Positions 9,546 to 17,816 of a DNA stretch of 64,000 bases are shown one piece after another; within the stretch, counting starts at the first letter, position 1, and every line of letters starts with the position of its first letter. The position numbers and the translations under genes were made by a program. Origin of the DNA: JADJPO01 sp963825645 (GTDB lineage Bacteria; Actinomycetota; Actinomycetes; Actinomycetales; Kineosporiaceae); contig CAWGTT010000002.1 of assembly GCA_963825645.1 (NCBI GenBank), forward strand, positions 124,001 to 188,000, read 5' to 3'. The notes under the pieces were generated by a model that ran no database searches, was not told where the DNA came from, and saw only the letters and a list, made by a program, of their open reading frames with translations.

Positions 9546-10256
9546 TCAGACGCTCGTCCCGTCACCGCAGGACGCGGGCAGGTCCTCGGGGCTGTCCAGA
9601 TCGCACCCCGTGGCCAGGTCACCGCACTCCACCAGCCGCACCTGGCGCCGGGCGAGATAGGCACGAGCACCGACATCACCGACCGCGGCGTCCGCCACGC
9701 CCGCCCAATGGGCCCGGCCGATGAGGACCGGGTGACCCGGAACGCCCTGGTAGCCGGCCCGGGCCAGCACGTGGTCGTTCGCGCCGTCCTGGTCACCGCC
9801 GTCCTGGTCACCACCGTCCTGGTCACCACCGTCCTGGTCACCACCGTCCTGGTCACTGCAGGCCGCGAGCAGCCGTGCGACGACATCGGCGCCGACGTCC
9901 GGGGTGTCCACCAGGTGCACCAGTGCGGCACGGGCACCGGTCGAGGCCACCGCGGCGAGGCCGGTGCGCAGCGATGCGCCCATCCCCGCCTGCCAGTCGT
10001 GCGCCCGCACCGCGTCGATCCTCGCCGCGGGCGGCGGCGTCACCGTCGCCAGCTCGGCCTCCACCTCCTCTCCCTGCGCCCCGATCACCACCAGGACACC
10101 GCTGCATCCGCCGTCCACCAGCACCCTGACCGCGGTGGCCACCCAGGAGCGCCCGTCCGCATGGCGCATCAGCGCCTTGGGCCGGCCCATCCGCTGTCCG
10201 GCGCCGGCAGCCAGCAGGAGCCCGGCGACTCGGGACGACGGGCGGATCGAGGTCAT
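9546..10256 (-). CDS. MobA/MocA-type molybdenum cofactor nucleotidyltransferase
   Basis: A 236-residue NTP-transferase with the signature LLLAAGAGQRMGRPKAL at residues 11-27, which binds GTP or CTP for attachment to molybdopterin, and a metal-binding VDTPDVG motif near 120. It is most like MocA/MobA proteins; whether it transfers GMP or CMP cannot be decided. Between about residues 132 and 156 it holds five copies of the pentapeptide DQDGG (the last one DQDGA), an acidic insert absent from the usual fold. ATG 10265 is an alternative start. Its neighbours moaA, moaD and moaE support a cofactor role. It is divergent from the glycosyltransferase gene. Confidence 0.85.
   Translation of the reverse strand: MTSIRPSSRVAGLLLAAGAGQRMGRPKALMRHADGRSWVATAVRVLVDGGCSGVLVVIGAQGEEVEAELATVTPPPAARIDAVRAHDWQAGMGASLRTGLAAVASTGARAALVHLVDTPDVGADVVARLLAACSDQDGGDQDGGDQDGGDQDGGDQDGANDHVLARAGYQGVPGHPVLIGRAHWAGVADAAVGDVGARAYLARRQVRLVECGDLATGCDLDSPEDLPASCGDGTSV
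9786..9860. repeat. 15-bp coding minisatellite, five units
   Basis: Five 15-bp units (GTCCTGGTCACCACC on the plus strand, three exact, two with one to three changes) lie inside the MobA/MocA-like gene and encode DQDGG on the minus strand. Because the unit is a multiple of three, copy-number change lengthens the acidic loop without breaking the frame. Confidence 0.9.
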
Positions 10257-10354
10257 GCAGACCATGGTCGGCCATCGGGCCGCCGTAGACTGCCCGGACG
10301 TCGTCCGCCGGCAGACCACCCAGTCGGAGCACGCCCACGTACGAGGAGTGACGG

Positions 10355-11701
10355 ATGTCCCGGATCGAGGATCTGCTGGCGCACACCGCCGGGCTGGACG
10401 CCCGGATCGGCGGCGAGGCGACCGATGTCCGGGCGCCCCAGACCCTGGCGCTGTGCCGCGACCTGGCCGACGGGATCCTCGAGCAGAGCCGCGACGCCGA
10501 CGAGCTCTGGGCCCTGGAGCAGGCCAGCACCTCAAGCGACCGTTCCCCGGCGCGGAGCCGGCTCACCCGGCTGGCGGTCAAGCTCGCCCGCTCGCGAGCC
10601 CTCCTCCTGGCCTCGCCCGGGCCGCTGGTCTGCTCGGTCGTCATCCCGGCCTACAGCGAGACGACCCGGCTGCTCCCTCGCGGCACCGGCGAGGGCGAGC
10701 ACCCGGACGGCGAGGACTTCGTCGTGCAGAAGAGCGCCCAGCTCGAGTGGCTGTTCGCCGGCACGCCGGGCAGCTACGACGTGATCGTGGTCGACGACAT
10801 GTCCAAGCCCGAACCCCAGACCAGCGGTGAGGCGGTCGCCGCGGTGATCGCCGCGCAGGGCATCGCGCAGATGCGGGTGCTGTTCCTGACCGACGGCGTC
10901 CGCACCGAGAAGTCCGGCGACTCCCTGGTCGCCGCGGCGCTGCGCCACGTCGAGATCCCGAAGAACACCCGCAAGGCCGGTGCCGTCTACTACGGGGCGG
11001 CGAAGGCGATCGAGGCGCATGGGACCGGCGACGAGCATGTCGTCGTTATCACCGACTGCGACCTGTCCGTCGACCTCGGCCAGCTCGGCAACCTGCTCGC
11101 ACCCATCGGCGTCGGCGGCGCCGTCGCGGCCGCCGGCTCACGGCGACTGCCGGAGTCGGTGCTCGAGATCGAACCCGGGCGCAACATCCGGGCCAATGCG
11201 GCGCGGTACTTCCGTGAGCTCCTCCTGACCGGGCTGCTGCCGCGCGACACCCAATGCGGCGCCAAGGCCTTCGCAGCCGGCCCGCTGGCGTATGTGGTCT
11301 CCTCCGGCATGGACGTCATGGACTTCAGCTTCGACATCGAGCTGCTCACCAAGACCGCGCTGGCCTTCGGGCCGGACCGCGTCGTCGCGGTCCCGGTGGC
11401 GTGGTTCGACTCCTCGGAGCTGACCACGACGGACTCCTCGGTGCACCACAAGATCATGCAGGCGCAGCTCGCCATCGCCCTGACCAACCGCACCGGCTCG
11501 GGCCAGGTCTTCGACGGCGCCGCGGCCGTGGCCGGCCGGTTGAGCGCCGACGAGCAGGTCTGGCTACGTTTCCTCGACCTGCTCGCCGAGGACGCCGCGC
11601 TGCTGCGCGGAATCGAGACCTTCGACCCCGCGCTGCTGCCCGAGCTCGGCCGGCTGGTGGACGCGGCGGCCGCCGACCAGATGGCCGCCGTCGAGCCCTG
11701 A
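10355..11701 (+). CDS. Family 2-like glycosyltransferase
   Basis: A 448-residue protein with a GT-A core from about residue 88: CSVVIPAYSET, then DVIVVDDMSKPEP near 145, GAVYYGAAKAIE near 208 and the DxD-like VITDCDLSVD near 231. CGAKAF near 303 resembles the acceptor part of dolichol-phosphate-sugar transferases. The first 85 residues form a helical extension of unknown role and there are no membrane segments. GAGGAG lies upstream of ATG 10355. It probably transfers a sugar from a nucleotide donor to a lipid or protein acceptor; donor and acceptor are not apparent from neighbours. Confidence 0.8.
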   Translation: MSRIEDLLAHTAGLDARIGGEATDVRAPQTLALCRDLADGILEQSRDADELWALEQASTSSDRSPARSRLTRLAVKLARSRALLLASPGPLVCSVVIPAYSETTRLLPRGTGEGEHPDGEDFVVQKSAQLEWLFAGTPGSYDVIVVDDMSKPEPQTSGEAVAAVIAAQGIAQMRVLFLTDGVRTEKSGDSLVAAALRHVEIPKNTRKAGAVYYGAAKAIEAHGTGDEHVVVITDCDLSVDLGQLGNLLAPIGVGGAVAAAGSRRLPESVLEIEPGRNIRANAARYFRELLLTGLLPRDTQCGAKAFAAGPLAYVVSSGMDVMDFSFDIELLTKTALAFGPDRVVAVPVAWFDSSELTTTDSSVHHKIMQAQLAIALTNRTGSGQVFDGAAAVAGRLSADEQVWLRFLDLLAEDAALLRGIETFDPALLPELGRLVDAAAADQMAAVEP

Positions 11702-11767
11702 CCCCGGTCCGCGCGCGGCGTCGGTGGTCCCGCAAACGGCGGCATGCGATGGCCGAGAATAGGGGCC

Positions 11768-12256
11768 ATGGACGTCAGCGAAACCCTGCTGCCCGGCATC
11801 GGGATCCGCTACGAGTTCGAGACCCGGTCCGGGGCGAGGGTGGGTCTGGTGACCCATCGCGACGGGCAGGTCGACCTGGTGGTCTACGACGACGCCGACC
11901 CCGACACGGGCACCGAGGTCATGACCCTGACTCGCATAGAGGCCGAGACGGTGGCCGACCTGCTGGGCGCGCCGCGGATCGCCGAGCGGTTCGCCGACCT
12001 CACCAAGGAGATCCCCGGTCTGATCGCCGCCCAGCTCGGGATGCCGGCCGGTTCGCGGTATGTCGGGCGGCGGCTTGGCGAGACCCGGGCCCGGACACTG
12101 ACCGGGGCCTCGATCGTGGCCGTCGTGCGGGGTCAGGACGTGATCGCTTCGCCAGAGCCGTCGTTCAGGCTGCAGGACGGGGACATCCTCGTCGTCGTCG
12201 GCACCGACCGCGGCATCGAAGGGGTCCGGGAGATCCTGGCTCAGCGGGCCGGCTGA
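11768..12256 (+). CDS. KhtT-like RCK_C regulatory subunit of a K+/H+ antiporter
   Basis: A 162-residue cytosolic protein. The N-terminal half matches the KhtT N-terminal domain (LPGIGIRYEFETRSG), and the C-terminal half is a TrkA-C/RCK_C ligand-binding domain ending in LQDGDILVVVGTDRGI. In Bacillus such subunits gate a partner antiporter. The partner gene starts 12 bp downstream, which strongly suggests one complex at the membrane. ATG 11768 is chosen because the family motif begins right after it. Confidence 0.85.
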   Translation: MDVSETLLPGIGIRYEFETRSGARVGLVTHRDGQVDLVVYDDADPDTGTEVMTLTRIEAETVADLLGAPRIAERFADLTKEIPGLIAAQLGMPAGSRYVGRRLGETRARTLTGASIVAVVRGQDVIASPEPSFRLQDGDILVVVGTDRGIEGVREILAQRAG

Positions 12257-12267
12257 CGGGCGATGTC

Positions 12268-13461
12268 ATGCACACCGATCCAGCCTTCCTGGTCGAGATA
12301 GGCGCGCTACTGCTCCTGCTAGGGGCAGTCGGGGCGCTGGCCTGGCGGATCGGCCTGTCGGCCGTGCCGATGTTCCTCCTGGCCGGGCTCGCCGTCGGCA
12401 AGGGCGGGCTGTTCCCTGCTCCCTCGGCCGCCGAGTTCCTCGAGTTCGCGGCCGGGATCGGCGTCGTCCTGCTGATGCTCACCCTCGGTCTGGAGTTCTC
12501 CTCCTCCGAGTTCTCCGCCTCGGTGCGCCGGCACACGCCGAGTGGGCTGGTCGACCTGGCCCTCAACGCCACTCCCGGGTTCGTGGCCGGGCTGCTGCTG
12601 GACCTCCCGTTGGCCGGCGCCCTGGCCCTGGCCGGGATCACCTGGGTCTCCTCCTCGGGCATCGTCGCCCGCACCCTGGTCGACCTGGGCCGGCTCGGGA
12701 ACCGGGAGACCCCGGCGGTGCTGTCGATCCTGGTGCTCGAGGACATCGCGATGGCCGGTTATCTGCCGATCCTCGGCGTCCTGCTGGCCGGCGGCGCCGC
12801 GATGGACGGCGCGCTGGGCGTGGCGATCTCGGTGGCGGCCGTCGCGGGGGTGCTGCTGCTGTCCAGCAGGATGGGTCCGCAGCTCGAGCGCCTGCTCGCC
12901 CACGACTCCGACGAGCAGGTGATGCTGCGGACCCTGGGCCTGACCCTGGTGGTGGCCGGGTTCGCCGAGCGCCTCGGCGTGTCGGCGGCGGTCGGTGCCT
13001 TCCTCGTCGGGCTGGCCATCCCCGGGAGGACGTCGCAGGCGGCTCGGCGCGTGCTCGACCCGCTGCGAGACCTGTTCGCCGCGGCCTTCTTCCTCTCCTT
13101 CGGCTTCCACACCGACCCCGCCGAGATCCCGCCCGTGCTCCCCGCCGCGCTGGCCCTGGCGGCAGTCACCGCAGCGACCAAGACGGCCACCGGATGGTAT
13201 GCCGCCCGCCGGGACGACGTCGGGTCGCGCGGTCGCTGGCGGGCGGGCACGGTGCTGATCGCCAGGGGCGAGTTCTCCCTGGTGATCGCCGGGCTGGCGG
13301 TCGGCGCGGGCGTCGTCGAGCTCGGTCAGGTGGCGACGGCCTACGTCATGGTGATGGCCGTGGCCGGCACGATCCTGGCCCGCCTCGATCCTGCTCATGC
13401 TCCGGGGGTCCACCTGTTTCGGCGGCGGAGCGGCCAGGAGCGGTGGACCCCCGGAGCATGA
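12268..13461 (+). CDS. KhtU-like CPA2 cation:proton antiporter
   Basis: A 397-residue membrane protein with about 12 hydrophobic segments, of the monovalent cation:proton antiporter-2 family. SVPMFLLAGLAVGKGG starts near residue 31, LGLEFSS is near 75, and the core discontinuous helix SSSGIVARTL is near 130. It follows khtT by 12 bp, so it is probably a K+/H+ antiporter under RCK control. The last codons and the TGA (13459-13461) are inside the palindrome at 13393-13463, so the final 20 or so residues, ending RRSGQERWTPGA, are hairpin-encoded and unlikely to be ancestral. A long open frame upstream (from 11254) is a fusion with the shadow of neighbouring genes. Confidence 0.87.
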   Translation: MHTDPAFLVEIGALLLLLGAVGALAWRIGLSAVPMFLLAGLAVGKGGLFPAPSAAEFLEFAAGIGVVLLMLTLGLEFSSSEFSASVRRHTPSGLVDLALNATPGFVAGLLLDLPLAGALALAGITWVSSSGIVARTLVDLGRLGNRETPAVLSILVLEDIAMAGYLPILGVLLAGGAAMDGALGVAISVAAVAGVLLLSSRMGPQLERLLAHDSDEQVMLRTLGLTLVVAGFAERLGVSAAVGAFLVGLAIPGRTSQAARRVLDPLRDLFAAAFFLSFGFHTDPAEIPPVLPAALALAAVTAATKTATGWYAARRDDVGSRGRWRAGTVLIARGEFSLVIAGLAVGAGVVELGQVATAYVMVMAVAGTILARLDPAHAPGVHLFRRRSGQERWTPGA

Positions 13462-13463
13462 GC
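13393..13463. terminator. 22-bp palindrome over the khtU stop codon
   Basis: Arms 13393-13414 and 13442-13463 pair perfectly over 22 bp around a 27-nt loop. The right arm includes the khtU TGA. It lies at a convergent junction 11 bp before the stop of the universal stress protein gene, so it could terminate both transcripts. There is no T-tract, as usual in G+C-rich actinobacteria. Confidence 0.8.
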
Positions 13464-13473
13464 GGGTTCTCAG

Positions 13474-14286
13474 CTACCTCTGTGGACGGATCACGAGCAC
13501 GGGGCACTCCGCGTGCTGGGCGCAGAACATGCTGGTCGAGCCCACCATGAAGCCGCCGATCGTGCTGTGCCCCCGCGAGCCGAGCACCAGCAGATCGGCC
13601 TGCGCGCTATGCCGCACGAGGACCTGCTGCGGGTGACCGTGGATCACGACGGTGCGGGCCGTCACCCCCGACTCCGACAGCTCCTTCTCCACCAGCTGCT
13701 TGCCCCAGGTGACCAGCTGCCGGGTGGTCGGTTCGACCAGCTCGGCACCGATCAGGTCCCAGTTCACGACGTTCATCGCCTGCAGGGCCGCTCCCCGCAG
13801 CCGAGCCTCCTCGGCGCCGACGTGCAGGGCCTGCCGGGCCAGCTCCGAGCCGTCGACCCCGACGATCACGCGATGGTGCAGGTGAGTGAAGTCGACGTCG
13901 TCCCCGGGACGCACCACGACCACCGGGCAGGGGGCATGGTGCAGGCAGGCCCGGCTGGTCGAACCGATGACCAGGGCCACGACCGTGCTGTGCCCACGAG
14001 TGCCGACCGTGAGCAGATCGTCCTGCGTGCACGCCCGGACCAGCTCGTCAGCCGGCTTGCCACTGACGACCGTCACCGTCGCCTCAGCACCACCGATCTC
14101 CTGGGCATCCTGCACGACCGCCTGGGTGGACAGGTCGGAGCCGACCGGCCGGGTGTCGCCGCCGTGGCTGCCCACCACGACCAGGACGCCCAGGTCGACC
14201 CGGCGTAGCCGCGCCTCCATCCGAGCCCAGGTCATGGCCGCGCGCGCCGCCGGTGACCCGTCGAAGCCGACCACGATCCGCGACAT
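13474..14286 (-). CDS. Tandem-domain universal stress protein
   Basis: A 270-residue protein made of two UspA domains. Each domain has the ATP-binding end motif G-2x-G-9x-G(S/T): GTRGHSTVVALVIGSTS near residue 115 and GSRGHSTIGGFMVGSTS near residue 245. Domain 1 starts MSRIVVGFDGS and domain 2 near VIVGVDGSE. Tandem USPs of this kind are prominent in the mycobacterial dormancy regulon. The start ATG 14286 has GGAGGGAG upstream. It is divergent from the P-type ATPase gene with a DosR-like box between them. Confidence 0.92.
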   Translation of the reverse strand: MSRIVVGFDGSPAARAAMTWARMEARLRRVDLGVLVVVGSHGGDTRPVGSDLSTQAVVQDAQEIGGAEATVTVVSGKPADELVRACTQDDLLTVGTRGHSTVVALVIGSTSRACLHHAPCPVVVVRPGDDVDFTHLHHRVIVGVDGSELARQALHVGAEEARLRGAALQAMNVVNWDLIGAELVEPTTRQLVTWGKQLVEKELSESGVTARTVVIHGHPQQVLVRHSAQADLLVLGSRGHSTIGGFMVGSTSMFCAQHAECPVLVIRPQR

Positions 14287-14376
14287 CGCCACTCCCTCCA
14301 GATCCGAGACCCATTCCTCCTCCAGCCTCCGTCGTGCGTGGTGACCCGCGGTGGGTCGAAGGTCGGCGGTGCACGG

Positions 14377-14396
14377 CTCGGGGCGATGGTCCTGAA
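14377..14396. promoter_or_regulatory. Candidate DosR/DevR-like box
   Basis: The 20 bases at 14377-14396 (core GGGGCGATGGTCCT) match 15 of 20 positions of the palindromic mycobacterial DosR consensus TTSGGGACTWWAGTCCCSAA by my alignment. The site lies 91 bp before the usp start and 78 bp before the ATPase start, the expected place for a shared activator site. It is a single site found by eye; the regulator gene is not in view. Confidence 0.45.
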
Positions 14397-14473
14397 CCGG
14401 TGTGAACCGAACCCAGCGAGGCTGGGTCCACCGCATGCCCAGCTGGATGGTCAGGGCGAAGGGGTGAGCCGCG

Positions 14474-17275
14474 ATGGCCGTGACATCGAGGAGCCTGCGC
14501 GGCCGCTCGCGTGCCGGACCACGAGCCGAGCCCGCCGTGCCGGGCGCGCACGCGCTGCCCGCCGAGCGGGTTCTCGCCGAGCTGGAGAGCACGGCCGAAG
14601 GGCTCAGCTCCGCCGAGGCTGAGCGGCGCCTGGCTCGCTGGGGGCTCAACGTGATCCCTCGGCTGGGCTCACCCGGCGTGCTGCGGGTGTTCGCCCGGCA
14701 GTTCGCCTCCCCGTTGATCTACGTGTTGATGTTCGCCGCAGGGCTCTCCCTGGCCCTCGCCGAGCGGGCTGACGCGGCGTTCATCGCCGCCGTCCTTCTG
14801 CTCAACGCGGTGATCGGCACCGTCGAGGAGTACCAGGCGCAACGCAACGCCGACGCCCTGCGGGACATGATCCGGACCAGCGCCGAGGTGCTGCGGGACG
14901 GCGAGCAGTACGAGGTCGACGCGACGGAGCTCACCGTCGGCGACGTCGTGTTGCTGTCCTCGGGCGATGTGGTGCCGGCCGACCTGCGCCTCCTGGCCGG
15001 CCACGGCCTGCTCGTCGACGAGTCCCCCCTGACCGGGGAGTCCGTGCCGGTCGCCAAACGCCATGATGCGGACGTCGCCGTCGCCGCGGGCATCGCAGAC
15101 CGCCCCACCATGGCGTTCGCGGGCACGATGGTGACCTACGGACGGGCCCGCGGGGCGGTCACGGCCGTCGGTGCGCACAGCGTGTTCGGCTCGCTCGCCG
15201 GCCAGCTGGAGACGCCCTCGCAGACCGAGCCGCCCCTGCTGAGCCGGATGCGGCGCTTCACCGCGGTGATCGGGATCACCGTCGGGGCGGTGGCGGTCCT
15301 GATGGCCGTGATCGAGACCTTGCGCGGCACACCCTGGCAGGAGGTGCTCCTGGTCGCCGTGGCGCTGGCCGTCTCGGCGATCCCCGAGGGACTGCCGGTG
15401 GCGCTGACCGTGGCCCTCGCGGTGGCGGTGCGCCGGATGGCCCGGCGGCACGTCGTCGTCCGCCGGCTGGTGGCGATCGAGTCGCTCGGATCGTGCACCA
15501 TGATCGCGACCGACAAGACCGGGACGCTCACCGTCAACCAGCTGACCGCCTCGGCCCTCGTCGTCCCGGACTGCGCGCCCTGGACGGTCACCGGGACCGG
15601 AACGGATCCGACCGGCACCCTGATCATCCCCGAGGGCGAGGACGAGGATCGGCTGACCGCCGCCGAGCGGCTCGTCCTGGCCGGAGTGCTGTGCTCGGAG
15701 GCGGTGTTCGCCCGCCATGAGGACCGCTGGGTGCACCGGGGCAGTGCCGTCGACGTCGCCCTCCTCGTGCTCGGGCGCAAGCTCGGCATCACCCGCGAGC
15801 AGGCGCTCACGGCACGCCCGCTGCTCGACCGGCATTCGTTCGAGTCAGACCGTCGGTACGCGGCGACCCTGCACGCCGTCGACGGCGAGCGAGCCGAGCT
15901 GGTGGCCATGGGAGCGGTCGAGCGCATCGTGGAGATGTGCCACCTGGCCGCCGGGGTCGACGGCACCTGGCCGCTCGACCGCGACGCCACGCTCGCCGCC
16001 GCCGACCGGCTGGCGACCACAGGCCACCGGGTGATCGCCCTGGCCATGGCGACCGTCCCCCGGCCCGCAGGCGACGAGCTGGACACCGACCTGCTGCACG
16101 GCCTGACCTTCTGCGGACTGGTCGGCATGATCGATCCGGCCCGTCCGGAGGCGGCCGCCGCCCTCGCCGCCTGCCGGGACGCGGGCATCGACGTCGTGAT
16201 GGTCACCGGTGACCACCCCGCCACGGCCACCGCGGTGGCCTCGGCGGTCGGTCTCGGACGGGAGCCACACGCGCTCTGCACGGTGACCGGGGCCACGCTG
16301 GCCGAGGCCGGACTGGCCGGGCCCGGACCGGCCGGGCCCGACGGTGACGAGACCCGGGACACGGTCGAAGCGGTCGACGCGCTGGTGGCCGATACCGACG
16401 TGTTCGCCCGGGTCGAGCCGGCCCAGAAGCTCGCCATCGTCCAGTCCCTCATCCGCCGGGGCCACGTGGTCGCCGTCACCGGGGACGGCGTCAACGACGC
16501 CCCAGCCCTGCACCACGCCCACGTGGGCGTCGCGATGGGCGCCAGTGGAACCGACGTGGCCCGCGAGGCGGCCGACCTGGTGGTCACCGACGACAGGCTG
16601 TCCTCGATCGCGGCCGGTGTCGAGGAGGGCCGGGTCGCCTACGCCAATGTCCGCAAGGTGGTCCAGCTGCTGATCACCACCGGTGCCGGCGAGCTCGTCC
16701 TGATCATCGGCGCCCTGGCCATGGGCCTGCCCCTGCCCCTGCTGGCGGTCCAGCTGCTGTGGCTCAACCTGGTGACCAACGGCATCCAGGACGTCGCCCT
16801 CGCCTTCGAGCCCGCCGAGGGCGACGAGATGCGGCGCTTCCCCCGCGACCCGGCGGACCCGATCATGAACCGGCTCATGATCGAGCGCGTCCTGCTCTCG
16901 GCGGTGGTGATCGGCGGGGTGACGCTGGCCGCCTACCGCTGGATGCTCGACGCGGGCTGGTCGATCGACGCGGCCCGCAACGCCACGGTCCTGCTGATGG
17001 TGCTGTTCGAGAACGTCCAGGTGCTGAACACGCGCTCCGAGCTGCGCTCGACCTTCCGCCAGGCGCTGCGCCGCAACCCGCTGCTGATCGTCGGGACATT
17101 GCTGGCACAGCTGGTCCACATCGGCGCGCTGTACCTGCCCGTCACCCAGGACGTGCTCGGCCTCGCCCCGGTGACGCTGGTGGAGTGGGCCACCTTCCTC
17201 GCCCTCGCGCTGAGCCTGCTGGTGGTCGTCGAGCTGCACAAGGCCTGGTGGCGACGGCGCACTCCGGCCCCGTAA
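14474..17275 (+). CDS. Calcium-type (P2A) P-type cation ATPase
   Basis: A 933-residue P-type ATPase. An N-terminal cation-ATPase domain precedes the TGES actuator motif near 190, PEGLPVALTVAL near 305 marks the ion-binding helix M4, the phosphorylated Asp is in DKTGTLT near 346 and GDGVNDAP is near 670. A six-helix C-terminal bundle completes it. PEGLP is typical of Ca2+ (PacL/PMR1-like) or related pumps such as mycobacterial CtpF. ATG 14474 has GAAGGGG upstream. The divergent universal stress gene and DosR-like box mirror the association of CtpF with the dormancy regulon. The ion is inferred, not shown. Confidence 0.9.
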   Translation: MAVTSRSLRGRSRAGPRAEPAVPGAHALPAERVLAELESTAEGLSSAEAERRLARWGLNVIPRLGSPGVLRVFARQFASPLIYVLMFAAGLSLALAERADAAFIAAVLLLNAVIGTVEEYQAQRNADALRDMIRTSAEVLRDGEQYEVDATELTVGDVVLLSSGDVVPADLRLLAGHGLLVDESPLTGESVPVAKRHDADVAVAAGIADRPTMAFAGTMVTYGRARGAVTAVGAHSVFGSLAGQLETPSQTEPPLLSRMRRFTAVIGITVGAVAVLMAVIETLRGTPWQEVLLVAVALAVSAIPEGLPVALTVALAVAVRRMARRHVVVRRLVAIESLGSCTMIATDKTGTLTVNQLTASALVVPDCAPWTVTGTGTDPTGTLIIPEGEDEDRLTAAERLVLAGVLCSEAVFARHEDRWVHRGSAVDVALLVLGRKLGITREQALTARPLLDRHSFESDRRYAATLHAVDGERAELVAMGAVERIVEMCHLAAGVDGTWPLDRDATLAAADRLATTGHRVIALAMATVPRPAGDELDTDLLHGLTFCGLVGMIDPARPEAAAALAACRDAGIDVVMVTGDHPATATAVASAVGLGREPHALCTVTGATLAEAGLAGPGPAGPDGDETRDTVEAVDALVADTDVFARVEPAQKLAIVQSLIRRGHVVAVTGDGVNDAPALHHAHVGVAMGASGTDVAREAADLVVTDDRLSSIAAGVEEGRVAYANVRKVVQLLITTGAGELVLIIGALAMGLPLPLLAVQLLWLNLVTNGIQDVALAFEPAEGDEMRRFPRDPADPIMNRLMIERVLLSAVVIGGVTLAAYRWMLDAGWSIDAARNATVLLMVLFENVQVLNTRSELRSTFRQALRRNPLLIVGTLLAQLVHIGALYLPVTQDVLGLAPVTLVEWATFLALALSLLVVVELHKAWWRRRTPAP

Positions 17276-17321
17276 GTCTCTCGCAAGGCGGCCCGCGTGA
17301 TGATCCGGCGAGAATGGTCGT

Positions 17322-17816
17322 GTGAGAACACCCCTGCTGTTGATCCTGCCCCTCGCGGCCGGACTCGCGCTGAGCGGGTGCGGGGCCGAGACGAGCGAGT
17401 CGTCGCTCGCGACCCCGTCCGCCGCCGTCGCAGACGGTCCGGCCCGGGCCGCTGGCAACGGTGCGACCGACAGCGCCGCCGGCGACGACGCGGCGAGCCC
17501 GGGCGCCTACGTCGACTACGCCACCTACCAGGCCGACCCGTCGGCGTACACCGGCAGCGACGTCGTCCTGTTCTTCCACGCCACCTGGTGCTCGAGCTGC
17601 AAGGCGACCGAGGCCTCGCTGACCGGCGACGGCGTCCCGGACGGGCTCACCGTGGTGAAGGTCGACTACGACACCCAGACCGACCTGAGGAAGAAGTACA
17701 AGATCACCCAGCAGCACACGTTCGTCGCGGTCGACGCGGCCGGCAACGAGCTCGGCACGTGGGCGGGGTCCCTGACCGGTGAGGAGATCAAGGCCAAGGC
17801 CGGAGCCACGGCCTGA
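17322..17816 (+). CDS. Thioredoxin-like lipoprotein
   Basis: A 164-residue exported lipoprotein. The lipobox LSGC places the lipidated Cys at residue 20, followed by a flexible Ala/Ser-rich linker to about 60. A thioredoxin fold has the redox pair WCSSC at Cys90 and Cys93. The family's cis-proline is replaced: the segment reads ITQQHTF where many thioredoxins have a T-P or V-P turn. It overlaps the CcdA-like gene by one base (TGATG), so the two probably form an electron path across the membrane. Confidence 0.87.
   Translation: MRTPLLLILPLAAGLALSGCGAETSESSLATPSAAVADGPARAAGNGATDSAAGDDAASPGAYVDYATYQADPSAYTGSDVVLFFHATWCSSCKATEASLTGDGVPDGLTVVKVDYDTQTDLRKKYKITQQHTFVAVDAAGNELGTWAGSLTGEEIKAKAGATA

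Noticed and set aside
9486..10784. 432-codon plus-strand frame opposite the MocA-like gene
   Set aside because: Shadow; composition Arg/Pro/Ser-rich and the DQDGG minus frame is clearly the gene.
11254..12267. Long open frame leading into khtU as one 735-residue protein
   Set aside because: The first 338 codons are the out-of-frame shadow of the glycosyltransferase and khtT genes; khtU begins at ATG 12268.
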